Shown: positions 1 through 8,005, counted from the stretch's first letter. The stretch: DNA of 16,685 nucleotides from an uncultured Archangium sp. (GCA_937875615.1 CALNBU010000215.1:1-16685), one strand, 5' to 3'. Numbers and translations are program-made. The notes: a model not told the origin generated them from the letters alone.

Positions 1-194
1 GTGACCTCGCCTCGCGGCGCGAAGGCGTTGCAGAGCGGCGCGCTGGGGACGAACAGCCCGCGGTTGCCCTGCACGAGGCAATTGCCGACCCAGCCCTTCA
101 CCGCGTCGACCGAGTGAGGTCGCCACAGCTTGCAGTTCCCACACACCCGCGCATCCGCAGCGAACGTCGGAAACGGGAGAGCCTCTTCACTCAC
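1..194 (-). CDS. Four-cysteine small protein, N-terminal part (3' end outside window)
   Basis: A minus-strand frame opens with GTG at 194 and runs off the left edge, giving 64 visible residues. Just upstream of the GTG is a GAGG Shine-Dalgarno-like element at suitable spacing. The protein has no signal peptide or membrane segment. It shows four cysteines, C18-x2-C21-x17-C39-x15-C55, set among Trp, Gly and Pro residues (CGNCKLW at 18-24, GWVGNC at 34-39). This spacing suggests a small metal or iron-sulfur site, but I cannot name the family and assign no enzymatic role. It is divergently oriented from the EF-G gene with 66 bases between the two starts. The composition is normal for the window. 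That it is a real gene is supported by the start signal and the ordered cysteine pattern; its length and function remain unknown. Confidence 0.6.
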   Translation of the reverse strand, partial: MSEEALPFPTFAADARVCGNCKLWRPHSVDAVKGWVGNCLVQGNRGLFVPSAPLCNAFAPRGEV

Positions 195-260
195 GCCCTG
201 ACCTCGTAGGCGCGGCGCCCTTGTGTTTCAAGCAGTCATTGGGTAGGCGCCCGTCCCGCT

Positions 261-2387
261 ATGGCGACCATCCCGCTGGAACGAATCCGCAACATCGGTA
301 TCTCTGCTCACATCGACTCGGGCAAGACCACGCTCACTGAGCGCATCCTCTTCTACACCGGCAAGATCCGCGAGATTCACGAGGTCCGCGGCAAGGACGG
401 TGTCGGCGCCACCATGGACTCCATGGATCTCGAGCGCGAGAAGGGCATCACCATCGCCTCGGCCGCGACCTACGCCACCTGGAACGGCTCGCAGGGCCAG
501 ATCGAGGAGCACAACGTCAACATCATCGACACCCCCGGCCACGTGGACTTCACCATCGAGGTGGAGCGCTCGCTCCGCGTGCTCGACGGCGCCATCCTGG
601 TGCTCGACTCGGTGGCCGGCGTGCAGAGCCAGTCGATCACCGTCGACCGGCAGATGAAGCGCTACGGCGTTCCGCGCCTCTGTTTCGTCAACAAGATGGA
701 CCGCGCTGGCGCCAACTACCTGCGCTGCGCCGACATGCTGCGCGAGAAGCTGGGCCACCACGCGGTGCCCATCCTCGTCAACATGGGCGCCGAGGATAAG
801 TTCCAGGGCGTCATCGACCCCATCGAGGGCAAGGCCTACTTCTTCGAGGGCGAGAAGGGCGACAAGGTCGTCGTGAAGGACGTCCCCGCCGAGTACGCGG
901 AGGAGACGAAGGAGCGCCGCGCCAAGATGATCGAGCAGATCGCCGACGTCGACGACGCGCTGGCCGAGAAGTACCTGAGCGGCGAAGAGGTCTCCACGCA
1001 GGAGCTGCGCGCCGCCATCCGCCGCGCCACCATCGGCCTCAAGATGACGCCCGTGCTCTGCGGTTCGGCCTACAAGAACAAGGGCGTGCAGGTGCTGCTC
1101 GACGCGGTCACCCACTACCTGCCCTCGCCCCCCGAGGTGAGGAACATCGCCCTCGACCAGCGCGACGGCGAGAAGGAAGTGCAGCTCGAGAGCAACGCCG
1201 ACAAGGCCTTCGTCGGCCTCGCGTTCAAGCTCCAGCAGGACCAGTACGGGCAGATGACGTACTTCCGCATCTACCAGGGCAAGGTGAAGTCGGGCGAGAC
1301 CATCATCAACTGCTCGCGCCAGCTCAAGAAGGAGCGCGTCTCGCGCATGTTCCGCATGCACTCCGACAGCCGCGAGGAGATCACCGAGGCCAGGGCCGGT
1401 GACATCGTCTGCCTGTACGGCCTCGATGTGGCCTCCGGCGACACCTTCACCGACGGCAGCGTCAACTACACGCTGACCTCGATGCACGTGCCCGACGCCG
1501 TGATCTCGCTGGCCGTGGCCCCCAAGGATCGCTCGGGTGAGGCCAACTTCGGCAAGGCGCTCAACCGCTTCACCAAGGAAGACCCCACCTTCCGCGTGCG
1601 TCGCGACGAAGAGTCGGCCCAGACCATCATCTCCGGCATGGGCGAGCTCCACCTCGAGATCTACATGGAGCGCATGCGCCGCGAGTACGACTGCGACGTC
1701 GTCGCCGGCAAGCCGCAGGTGGCCTACCGCGAGACCATCACCCAGAAGGGCGAGTTCGCGTACACCCACAAGAAGCAGACGGGTGGTTCGGGCCAGTTCG
1801 CCCGCGTGTGTGGCTACCTCGAGCCGCTGCCGTCGGACGCCGTGCAGCAGTACGAGTTCGTCAACGACACCGTCGGCGGCACCATCCCCCGCGAGTTCAT
1901 CCCCGCCTGCGACAAGGGCTTCCAGGAGGCCATCAAGAAGGGCTCGCTCATCGGCTTCCCCGTGGTGGGCGTGCGCGTGGTGGTGAACGACGGCGCCTTC
2001 CACGCCGTCGACTCGTCCGAGCAGGCGTTCAAGACCGCCGCCATCATGGCCTTCCGCGAGGGCTACGACGCGGCCAAGCCGGTGGTCATGGAGCCGGTGA
2101 TGAAGGTCGAGGTCCAGGGCCCGCAGGAGTTCCAGGGTTCCATCGTCGGCCAGGTCAACCAGCGCCGCGGCGTCATCCTGGAGACCTCCACCATGGAGAA
2201 CAACGTGGTGGTGGTGGCCGAGGTGCCGCTCAACACCATGTTCGGGTACTCCACCGACCTGCGCTCGGCCACCCAGGGCAAGGCGGAGTTCTCGATGGAG
2301 TTCGCCAAGTACGCCGCCGTTCCCCGCAGCGAGCAGGACACGCTGATGAAGCAGTTCAAGGAGAAGCAGGAAGCCGAGCGGAAGTAA
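261..2387 (+). CDS. fusA: Translation elongation factor G, EF-G1/spdEFG1 (mitochondrial-like) type
   Basis: A complete 708-residue EF-G, the cytoplasmic ribosome-dependent GTPase that drives tRNA-mRNA translocation. Visible GTP-binding motifs are G1 AHIDSGKTT (16-24), the switch I end KGITI (61-65), G3 DTPGH (90-94) and G4 NKMD (144-147). The domain IV start with THKKQTGGSGQFARV lies near 502-516. The G1 loop reads HIDSGKTT rather than the HIDAGKTT of ordinary bacterial EF-G. The surrounding sequence (GKDGVGATMDSM, MKRYGVP, GSAYKNKGVQ) resembles the mitochondrial EF-G1 and spirochaete/planctomycete/delta-type group (spdEFG1). A short insertion (NGSQGQIEEH, about 75-84) precedes the G3 strand. 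The gene stands alone, not in a rpsL-rpsG-tuf operon, and has its own downstream terminator. No strong Shine-Dalgarno sequence precedes the ATG. Identity as EF-G is certain; the subtype is inferred from motif resemblance recalled from memory. Confidence 0.96.
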   Translation: MATIPLERIRNIGISAHIDSGKTTLTERILFYTGKIREIHEVRGKDGVGATMDSMDLEREKGITIASAATYATWNGSQGQIEEHNVNIIDTPGHVDFTIEVERSLRVLDGAILVLDSVAGVQSQSITVDRQMKRYGVPRLCFVNKMDRAGANYLRCADMLREKLGHHAVPILVNMGAEDKFQGVIDPIEGKAYFFEGEKGDKVVVKDVPAEYAEETKERRAKMIEQIADVDDALAEKYLSGEEVSTQELRAAIRRATIGLKMTPVLCGSAYKNKGVQVLLDAVTHYLPSPPEVRNIALDQRDGEKEVQLESNADKAFVGLAFKLQQDQYGQMTYFRIYQGKVKSGETIINCSRQLKKERVSRMFRMHSDSREEITEARAGDIVCLYGLDVASGDTFTDGSVNYTLTSMHVPDAVISLAVAPKDRSGEANFGKALNRFTKEDPTFRVRRDEESAQTIISGMGELHLEIYMERMRREYDCDVVAGKPQVAYRETITQKGEFAYTHKKQTGGSGQFARVCGYLEPLPSDAVQQYEFVNDTVGGTIPREFIPACDKGFQEAIKKGSLIGFPVVGVRVVVNDGAFHAVDSSEQAFKTAAIMAFREGYDAAKPVVMEPVMKVEVQGPQEFQGSIVGQVNQRRGVILETSTMENNVVVVAEVPLNTMFGYSTDLRSATQGKAEFSMEFAKYAAVPRSEQDTLMKQFKEKQEAERK

Positions 2388-2411
2388 CCGCCGCGTCTTC
2401 GACGCAGTGAG

Positions 2412-2450
2412 ACAAGGGCCGCCTCTCCGAGCAGGAGGGCGGCCCTTTGT
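2412..2450 (+). terminator. Intrinsic-type terminator after fusA
   Basis: A perfect 10-bp GC-rich stem (AAGGGCCGCC at 2414-2423 with GGCGGCCCTT at 2438-2447) encloses a 14-base loop and ends in a short TTTGT run. It starts 27 bases after the EF-G stop codon. The T-tract is weak, so termination may be incomplete or Rho-assisted, but position and symmetry fit a terminator separating fusA from the acyl-CoA synthetase gene. Confidence 0.7.
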
Positions 2451-2452
2451 CG

Positions 2453-2480
2453 TTGCACCTCGGGCGCCCGTCCGTAACAT
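2453..2480 (+). promoter_or_regulatory. Candidate sigma-70-like promoter of the acyl-CoA synthetase gene
   Basis: TTGCAC (2453-2458) and TAACAT (2475-2480) are separated by 16 bases, lying just after the fusA terminator and 59 bases before the GTG start at 2540. The match to the -35/-10 consensus is partial (3/6 and 4/6), so this is a positional candidate only. Confidence 0.3.
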
Positions 2481-2539
2481 GCGCCCGTTTTCGCCCCGCT
2501 CTTCCCCGACAACCCGACAACGCGTTCCAAGGAGTCTGC

Positions 2540-4339
2540 GTGACCGCCAAGTTTCAAACCGTGCCCGAAATCCTGCTTCATCGCATCAGCGCCACGCCCG
2601 ACCGCGTCGCCTTCAGCTTCCCGGTCGGCGCCACCTGGAAGCAGGTGACGTGGAAGGAGTTCGGCGAACAGGTTCGGCAGATCGCCTTCGGTCTCCGTGC
2701 GCTCGGGCTGCAGAACGAGGAGCGCGTCGCGATTCTGTCGGGCACCCGCTACGACTGGGTCGCCGCCGACATCGCCATTCTTGGCGCCGCCGGCGCCACC
2801 ACCACCATCTATCCGTCGAACCTCGCCGAAGAGTGCGAGTACATCATCAACGACTCCGGCACCAAGTTCGTGTTCGCCGAAGACGACGCGCAGGTGGCCA
2901 AGCTGCAGAAGGTCCGCTCCACCCTCACCGGCGTGAAGCACGTCATCACCTTCGACGGCAAGGCGAGCGAAGACGGCTGGGTCATCACCCTCGAGCAGCT
3001 CAAGGAGAAGGGCAAGGCGGCCACCGCGACCGACTGGGAGGCGCTGGTCAAGACCATCAAGAACCAGGACATCGCCACCCTCATCTACACCTCGGGCACC
3101 ACCGGCAAGCCCAAGGGCGTGGTGCTGACGCACGACTGCTGGGTGTACGAGGCCGAGGGTATCCACGAACTGAAGCTGCTGGTGCAGGACGATGTGCAGT
3201 TCTTCTGGCTGCCCCTGGCGCACAGCTTCGGCAAGGTGCTCGAGGTGGCGCAGCTCCTCATCGGTTTCCACACCGCCATCGACGGGCGCGTCGACAAGAT
3301 CGTCGACAACCTCGCGGTGGTGAAGCCCACCTTCGTGGCGGCCGTGCCGCGCATCTTCGAGAAGGTCTACAACAAGGTCGTCGAGGGCACCCGGCAGGCC
3401 GGCGGCGCGAAGTGGAAGATCTTCAAGTGGGCGCTCGGCGTCGGCCGCGAGGTCTCCGCCCTCCGGCAGAAGCGGCAGGAGCCGGGCGGCGTGCTGGCGA
3501 TGAAGTACGCGCTGGCCACCAAGCTGGTCTTCTCGAAGCTGCAGGCGCGCTTCGGCGGTCGCCTCAACTACTTCGTGTCGGGCTCCGCGCCGCTCTCGCG
3601 CGACATGGCGGAGTTCTTCCACGCGGCCGGCATCCTCATCCTCGAGGGCTACGGGCTGACCGAGACCTCGGCCGCGTCCTTCGTGAATCGCCCCGACTCC
3701 TTCAAGTTCGGCACCGTCGGCCCGCCGCTCCCGGGCACCCAGGTGAAGATCGCCGCCGACGGCGAGGTGCTCATCAAGGGCCGCGGCGTGATGCGCGGGT
3801 ACCACAACCTCCCCGAGCAGACCGAGGAGACGCTCAAGGACGGCTGGCTCTACACCGGGGACATCGGTGAGCTCGACAGCGACGGGCTGCTGCGCATCAC
3901 CGACCGCAAGAAGGACCTCATCAAGACCTCCGGCGGCAAGTACGTGGCCCCGCAGAACATCGAGAGCAAGTTCAAGGTCATCTGCCCCTACGTCAGCCAG
4001 TCGCTGGTGCACGGGAACAACCGGAACTTCTGCGTGATGCTGGTGGCGCTCGACAAGGAGAACCTCACCGTGTGGGCGCAGCAGAACGGCGTCAGCGGTG
4101 ACTACGAGGCGGTGGTGAAGGACCCGAAGACCAAGGAGATGGTCAAGGGCTACATCGCGGAGCTCAACAAGGGCCTCGCCAGCTACGAGTCGATCAAGAA
4201 CTTCGCGATTCTCCCGAAGGACCTCTCGCTCGAAGACGGCGACCTCACGCCCTCGCTCAAGCTCAAGCGCAAGGCCGTGGAGACCAAGTACAAGTCCCTC
4301 ATCGAGGGCTTCTACGACGGCAGCGTCGCCGCGGTGTGA
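2540..4339 (+). CDS. Long-chain acyl-CoA synthetase (AMP-forming)
   Basis: A 599-residue member of the ANL adenylate-forming superfamily, expected to activate long-chain fatty acids to acyl-AMP and then acyl-CoA. The frame is open upstream, but GTG at 2540 is chosen because AAGGAG (2529-2534) lies five bases before it and the protein then begins at the conserved N-terminus. Visible core motifs: A3 YTSGTTGKPKGVVLTH (183-198), WLPLAHSFG (223-231), A5 EGYGLTET (369-376), A7 YTGDIG (438-443), the hinge region DRKKDLIKTSGGKYVAPQNIE beginning at 455, and the C-terminal subdomain lysine region near 545-570. It resembles the FAA1/LC-FACS branch rather than peptide-synthetase domains, since no carrier domain follows. 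The next gene starts inside its stop codon, suggesting co-translation. Chain-length preference cannot be read from sequence. Confidence 0.9.
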   Translation: MTAKFQTVPEILLHRISATPDRVAFSFPVGATWKQVTWKEFGEQVRQIAFGLRALGLQNEERVAILSGTRYDWVAADIAILGAAGATTTIYPSNLAEECEYIINDSGTKFVFAEDDAQVAKLQKVRSTLTGVKHVITFDGKASEDGWVITLEQLKEKGKAATATDWEALVKTIKNQDIATLIYTSGTTGKPKGVVLTHDCWVYEAEGIHELKLLVQDDVQFFWLPLAHSFGKVLEVAQLLIGFHTAIDGRVDKIVDNLAVVKPTFVAAVPRIFEKVYNKVVEGTRQAGGAKWKIFKWALGVGREVSALRQKRQEPGGVLAMKYALATKLVFSKLQARFGGRLNYFVSGSAPLSRDMAEFFHAAGILILEGYGLTETSAASFVNRPDSFKFGTVGPPLPGTQVKIAADGEVLIKGRGVMRGYHNLPEQTEETLKDGWLYTGDIGELDSDGLLRITDRKKDLIKTSGGKYVAPQNIESKFKVICPYVSQSLVHGNNRNFCVMLVALDKENLTVWAQQNGVSGDYEAVVKDPKTKEMVKGYIAELNKGLASYESIKNFAILPKDLSLEDGDLTPSLKLKRKAVETKYKSLIEGFYDGSVAAV

Positions 4340-5364
4340 TTCATCACGTAGCCATGGGAGACCCGCAGGCACCGTTCGAGACGGTGCTCGCGGTGCTCCG
4401 TGGCCACGGGCTGCTGCAGCAGGACCGGCTGCGCGACGACGTGCAGCTGGTGTCGATGGGCGACCACTTCGACTTCGGCGCTCCCGACCAGCGAGCGCAG
4501 GCCACGGCCGACGGCCTGGCGCTGGTGACCTGGCTGGCCTCGCATCCACCCGAGCAGGTGGTGCTGCTGGCCGGGAATCACGACCTCGCCCGGCTCTGTG
4601 AGCTGGGTCCCTTCTCCACCGACGCCGCCTTCGAGGCCGCCTTCGAACAGGCCAGCCGGGTGTACCGGCACGGCGCAGACGAGGCCGCCTTTCTCTCGCG
4701 CTACCCGCATCTCCCCGACGCCGAGGCGCTCGCCCGCGACTTCTCGTGTTTCAACGTGGCGCAGCAGTCATTGGTGCGGCGGCTGTTCGACGCCGGCCGC
4801 TTTCGGGTGGCGCACGCGCACCGGAACCTGCTGCTGGTGCACGCGGGGGTCACCGACGACGACTTCGCCCTGCTGGGTCACCCACCTCGCACCGCCGCCG
4901 AGGCCGCGGCGCTGCTCAACGCCGAGTCGCTCCCCCGACTGCACCAGCCCGGCGCGGCCAGCACCGGCTTCGCCCGCGGCATCTTCTTTCAGCGGCCCGC
5001 CTTCCCTGCTTCGGGTCCCGAGTTCGAAGGCCCGCTGCGGCGCCGCTACGATCCACGCCGCCTGCCCGCCGCCTTTCCCCAGGCCATCGGCCACATCCGC
5101 GACCAGAAGTGTCATCAATTGCTGGCGCCCTGGGCGCGAGACGCCGCGCCGCTCGACGGCCCGCTGCGCTCGTTGGTCGTCGACGGCGACGACGTCCACT
5201 ACGCGCGCGGCACCCTGCCCGACGCCCGGCTCTACTTCCTCGACGGAGGCATGAACTACGCCGCGCCAGCGCGCTTCCAGCTCTTCGACCTCGACGCGCG
5301 CGCGGCGCTGCGCCCGCTACACGTCGAAGCCGGCCACGATGGGGACGTGGTCCGAGAGCCCTGA
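4336..5364 (+). CDS. Calcineurin-like metallophosphatase
   Basis: A 342-residue cytoplasmic protein of the calcineurin-like phosphoesterase fold. Motifs visible in order: GDPQ (8-11), GDHFDFG (42-48), AGNHD (79-83), LLLVHAG (165-171), IGHIRDQ (251-257) and FLDGGM (301-306). Together these supply the Asp, Asn and His ligands of a dinuclear metal centre as in PPP-type phosphatases. In the first motif the usual GDxH is GDPQ, so the first-motif histidine is replaced by glutamine. GTG at 4336 is preferred to ATG at 4354, because the shorter form would lose the beta strand (IHHVAMGD) leading into motif I and because GTGA overlaps the stop of the acyl-CoA synthetase, a typical coupled start. Its last 48 bases overlap the end of the opposite-strand nuclease-family gene. 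The substrate is unknown; protein, nucleotide or other phosphoesters are all possible. Confidence 0.82.
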   Translation: MIHHVAMGDPQAPFETVLAVLRGHGLLQQDRLRDDVQLVSMGDHFDFGAPDQRAQATADGLALVTWLASHPPEQVVLLAGNHDLARLCELGPFSTDAAFEAAFEQASRVYRHGADEAAFLSRYPHLPDAEALARDFSCFNVAQQSLVRRLFDAGRFRVAHAHRNLLLVHAGVTDDDFALLGHPPRTAAEAAALLNAESLPRLHQPGAASTGFARGIFFQRPAFPASGPEFEGPLRRRYDPRRLPAAFPQAIGHIRDQKCHQLLAPWARDAAPLDGPLRSLVVDGDDVHYARGTLPDARLYFLDGGMNYAAPARFQLFDLDARAALRPLHVEAGHDGDVVREP

Positions 5365-6240
5365 GAAGCGGTTCTGGACGTCGCCGAAGCTGCGGGTGTC
5401 GTCGAGCTCGGTGAATTCCACTCCGCGCCCGAAGACGTGGTCGAGGTGCATGCGCAGGTGCATGAAGCCCGCGGTGGAGAACGCGTCGGGCTGGCGGAGA
5501 TCGATCTGCTTGAGCACCTCCTGCGCCCCCACCAGCTTCTCCTGCCGCGTGAGCTGCTCATACACCGGCGTCGAGGGCGCGGTGTTGAAGTCGCCGGCCA
5601 GCAGGTACGGCTCGCCCTTCGAAGTGACCTCCGCGAACTGCGCGACCGCCCGCGCCTCGGCGAGCTGGTTGGCCCCGTGCCCCATCTTCTGCGGCTGGCT
5701 CCAGAACTCGCGCGCCCAGAAAGAAGGCAGCGAGAGGTGCGTGTTGAAGAGGTGGAAACGGCGCTGGCGCTGGTCTTCGAGGTGCAGGTGCGCCGCGATG
5801 CGCGTCTGCTTCACCCGCTTGAGGCGACGGCTCGCCACCCAGGTGATGTCGTGCGGCTTCTCTCCGTTGCCGCCGAGGACGTTCAGCATCTGGGCGTTGA
5901 CGAGGATGGCGAGGCCGGTGGTGTAGAGCCGGAAGGAGCCCACGCCGTAGGTGTGCGCCGGGTAGTAGTAGGCACGGTAGGGCATCACCAGGCCACGCCG
6001 ATGGAAGGCCTCGCTCAGCAACTCGAGGAAGCTGTCCAGCTGCGTCTCATCGGCGTGCTTCGGCCGATGCACCAGGTCCGCGCGGAGCGAGCGGGTCTCC
6101 ACCTCCTGCAGCGCGACCAACTCCGGGAGCGGATCCAGCCGCGCCAGCGCCTCGGCGATGCGGAGCTTGGAGCGCACCGTGCTGGCCAGCCCCTTGAGCC
6201 CATGCCCGAAGTACCGCACGTTGTAGGAGGCGAGACGCAC
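5317..6240 (-). CDS. Endonuclease/exonuclease/phosphatase (EEP) family protein
   Basis: A 307-residue member of the EEP superfamily (DNase I / Mg-dependent phosphodiesterase fold). The GTG at 6240 gives the canonical start strand SYNVRY, and upstream ATGs are out of frame. Conserved active-site elements are SYNVRYF (5-11, Asn7), LQEVE (44-48, Glu46), NTHLS (166-170, His168), GDFNTAP (216-222, Asp217 and Asn219), HLDHVF (265-270) and SDHVPI (296-301, Asp297-His298). All expected catalytic residues are therefore present. No signal peptide is seen, so a cytoplasmic location is likely. Family members hydrolyse DNA, RNA, sphingomyelin or inositol phosphates, and nothing here decides among these. 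The C-terminal SDH motif lies only 11 residues from the end, in the section overlapping the convergent phosphatase gene. The divergent transporter starts 91 bases from its start codon. Confidence 0.88.
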   Translation of the reverse strand: MRLASYNVRYFGHGLKGLASTVRSKLRIAEALARLDPLPELVALQEVETRSLRADLVHRPKHADETQLDSFLELLSEAFHRRGLVMPYRAYYYPAHTYGVGSFRLYTTGLAILVNAQMLNVLGGNGEKPHDITWVASRRLKRVKQTRIAAHLHLEDQRQRRFHLFNTHLSLPSFWAREFWSQPQKMGHGANQLAEARAVAQFAEVTSKGEPYLLAGDFNTAPSTPVYEQLTRQEKLVGAQEVLKQIDLRQPDAFSTAGFMHLRMHLDHVFGRGVEFTELDDTRSFGDVQNRFSGLSDHVPIVAGFDV

Positions 6241-6331
6241 GTCGGCGCATCATAACGCCGCTCCGGCCCATCGCTCCCCACTCCTGATGTGGCCGCGCAG
6301 CACCCGGCACTTCTGCTAGCAGCGCCCGGGC

Positions 6332-7222
6332 ATGGCACACCCCCTGAAGGCGCCGGTCCACCAGCGCGCGCTGGGCATCGTCTTCATCGTGGTCGCGGCC
6401 ATCTCTTGGGGCACCTGGCCGCTCTACACGCGCGAGGGCGCACCGCCGGGGCTGGTGGTGGGCTTCCTCACCCTGACGGTGATGGCGCTGCCCGCCCCCT
6501 TCGTCTTCCGACGCGCGGCCTTCGCCGACCGGGGTGCGGTGGGGGCGCTGGTGCTGGCCGGCCTGGCCGACGCCGGCAACGTGGCGCTCTACTTCCCGGC
6601 GCTGGCAGGCGGGCCCACGGTGGTGGCGGTGTTGACCCACTACCTCGCGCCGACGCTGGTGGCGCTCGCAGCGCCCCTGGTCCACGAGCCGCGCTCCCGC
6701 CGCGCGCTCCTGGCCAGCCCGATGATTCTCCTCGGCTTGACGTTGGTGCTGGGTGACAGCCCCGGAGACGCGCGAGGCTGGCTGCGCACCGCGCTCTTCG
6801 GCGCCGGGAGCGCCGTCTTCTACGCGCTCAATGTCCTCGGCAGTCGGCGCGCGCAGCGCACGTTCTCCGCCGGGGCGGTCACCTCGCTCCACGCCGTAGT
6901 GGGCGCGGCGACGCTGCTGCTGTGCTTCGGCCGGGAGGCGCTCCCCGTGCGCGCCGATGCCGGCACCTGGTGGGTGCTCTTCGGCGCGCTGGTGAACGGA
7001 CTGGGGGGCGCGCTGCTCTTCAACCACGCCCTGCGTCGCCTCGGCGCGCAGCGGGTGGGCGTCATCACCTACCTCGAGCCGCTCACCGCCGCGCTCATCG
7101 GGGTGCTCTGGCTGGGGCAGCCCTTCACTCCGCTGATGGCGTTGGGTGGAGGCCTGGTGCTGGTGGCCGGCGCCTGGGCGGCAGCCGAGCCCGCGCTCAG
7201 CGGCAGGGATTCATCGATTTGA
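6332..7222 (+). CDS. EamA-family (DMT superfamily) transporter
   Basis: A 296-residue inner-membrane protein with about ten hydrophobic segments and the two-fold repeat of the drug/metabolite transporter superfamily. The first half begins near AISWGTWPLY (27-36) and the second near FGAGSAVFYALN. The last segments contain GVITYLEPLTAALIGVLWLG, the conserved end of EamA domains. It probably exports a small metabolite or amino-acid-like compound, but the substrate is not predictable. Start ATG at 6332 gives a short cytoplasmic leader before the first helix; no clear Shine-Dalgarno sequence is seen. GC content is very high here (about 78% at 6541-6600 by hand count). It stands alone, divergent from the EEP gene, and its final 26 bases overlap the end of the opposite-strand gene that follows. 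Confidence 0.88.
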   Translation: MAHPLKAPVHQRALGIVFIVVAAISWGTWPLYTREGAPPGLVVGFLTLTVMALPAPFVFRRAAFADRGAVGALVLAGLADAGNVALYFPALAGGPTVVAVLTHYLAPTLVALAAPLVHEPRSRRALLASPMILLGLTLVLGDSPGDARGWLRTALFGAGSAVFYALNVLGSRRAQRTFSAGAVTSLHAVVGAATLLLCFGREALPVRADAGTWWVLFGALVNGLGGALLFNHALRRLGAQRVGVITYLEPLTAALIGVLWLGQPFTPLMALGGGLVLVAGAWAAAEPALSGRDSSI

Positions 7223-7883
7223 AGAAGCGCGCCAGCTCCGCTTCGTCGGCCACGGTGCCGGCCAGCTCCAGCTCGTCCTTCGGCAGGTTGGGCGAGGGGG
7301 CGAGCTGCGCCCAGGTGCCCACCGACAGCGCGTCGCCGGGGCAGTCGAAGAGCACATGCGTCAGCAGGCCCGGGTCGAGGTCGAGCAGCGCGCGCTGGGT
7401 GATGTAGTGCAACGTGCGGCCCTCCACGGTCAGCGTGCCGCGCTTGAGGATGGAGTCTGGATCCGGGTTGATGCCGCTGCCCACCAGACGGCCGGGCTCG
7501 ACCTCCTTCCCGAGCAGAAAGTCGCGGATGGGCTGGTTGGCCGCCTGGGCCATCACCCGGCGGTACACGAAGAGGTGACCGGCGCCGATTTGAAAGCCGC
7601 CGTCGGGGAGCAGGTCCGAGTCGACCAGCGTCGTCTGCTGCCCCAGGAACACGTCGATGCTGGCGGCGACGCTGTAGCCCTCGGGGATGGCGCCCAGCTG
7701 CTTGATGGCGTTGGCCTTGCGCGTCTCGGGGTCGAGCACCCCCTGCTGTGCGTCGTAGCCACACTTCGCCAGACCGAGGAAACTGCCGAGGCACAGCAGC
7801 AGTACCAGCCCCCCTGCCGCCCCACACCCCATGAGCACATAGAACCACGCCGGGCGCTGCCGAAGAGCCGTCGAGCCTTCCAT
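7197..7883 (-). CDS. Membrane-anchored protein of unknown function
   Basis: A 228-residue protein starting at ATG 7883. After a short basic leader it has one strong hydrophobic segment (about 13-37, YVLMGCGAAGGLVLLLCLGS region), which looks like an uncleaved signal anchor. About 190 residues presumably lie outside the cytoplasmic membrane. The C-terminal domain has mixed beta/alpha character, with segments such as GYSVAASIDVFLG, GAGHLFVYRRVM and RTLHYITQRALLD and a final LARFFKSMNPCR. I recognise no family or catalytic motif. It is monocistronic, convergent with the transporter (26-base overlap) and divergent from the prepilin operon, so a link to that operon is possible but unproven. A GAGGG element lies 11 bases before the ATG. 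Reality of the gene is well supported; function is unknown. Confidence 0.7.
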   Translation of the reverse strand: MEGSTALRQRPAWFYVLMGCGAAGGLVLLLCLGSFLGLAKCGYDAQQGVLDPETRKANAIKQLGAIPEGYSVAASIDVFLGQQTTLVDSDLLPDGGFQIGAGHLFVYRRVMAQAANQPIRDFLLGKEVEPGRLVGSGINPDPDSILKRGTLTVEGRTLHYITQRALLDLDPGLLTHVLFDCPGDALSVGTWAQLAPSPNLPKDELELAGTVADEAELARFFKSMNPCR

Positions 7884-8005
7884 GGCGCCGCACCCTCTTC
7901 GATTCGGGCACCAGAGTCTAATTATTTCAACACGTTGGGCGATTCGACAGGTTGGGCCACATGACCGATGGAGCGGCCGGCCCGACGCGCCGACAATGCG
8001 TCACC
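7884..8005. promoter_or_regulatory. Divergent intergenic region upstream of the prepilin operon
   Basis: This 122-base gap contains the only clear AT-rich patch nearby (GTCTAATTATTTCAACACG, 7916-7934) in an otherwise GC-rich context. TAATTA (7919-7924) could serve as a -10 element for the plus-strand operon, with a poor TTCGAT (7898-7903) 15 bases upstream. No convincing sigma-54 site or operator repeat was found. It is assigned as the likely operon promoter by position only. Alternative upstream starts of the first prepilin (TTG 7952, ATG 7961) fall inside it. Confidence 0.35.

Noticed and set aside
2412..2450. Hairpin considered as a riboswitch or attenuator for the acyl-CoA synthetase
   Set aside because: A single simple GC-rich stem right after the fusA stop fits a terminator; no alternative pairing or conserved aptamer-like structure was seen.
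228..2480. Minus-strand open frame of about 750 codons opposite EF-G
   Set aside because: It is exactly antisense to a certain EF-G gene. Its translation is His/Leu/Val/Ala/Asp low-complexity of the kind produced by the GC-rich complementary strand, with no recognisable motif.
2407..3870. Plus-strand open frame overlapping the acyl-CoA synthetase in another frame
   Set aside because: Arg/Pro/Gly/His-rich translation typical of a shifted frame in high-GC DNA; the synthetase frame carries all the family motifs.
2063..4549. Minus-strand open frame of about 828 codons opposite EF-G and the acyl-CoA synthetase
   Set aside because: It spans two real plus-strand genes and their terminator, has a biased His/Leu/Val/Asp composition and shows no domain motif.
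6047..7027. Minus-strand frame of about 326 codons across the EEP-transporter junction
   Set aside because: Covers two well-supported genes and the divergent intergenic region; Gln/Arg/Gly/His-rich shadow translation.
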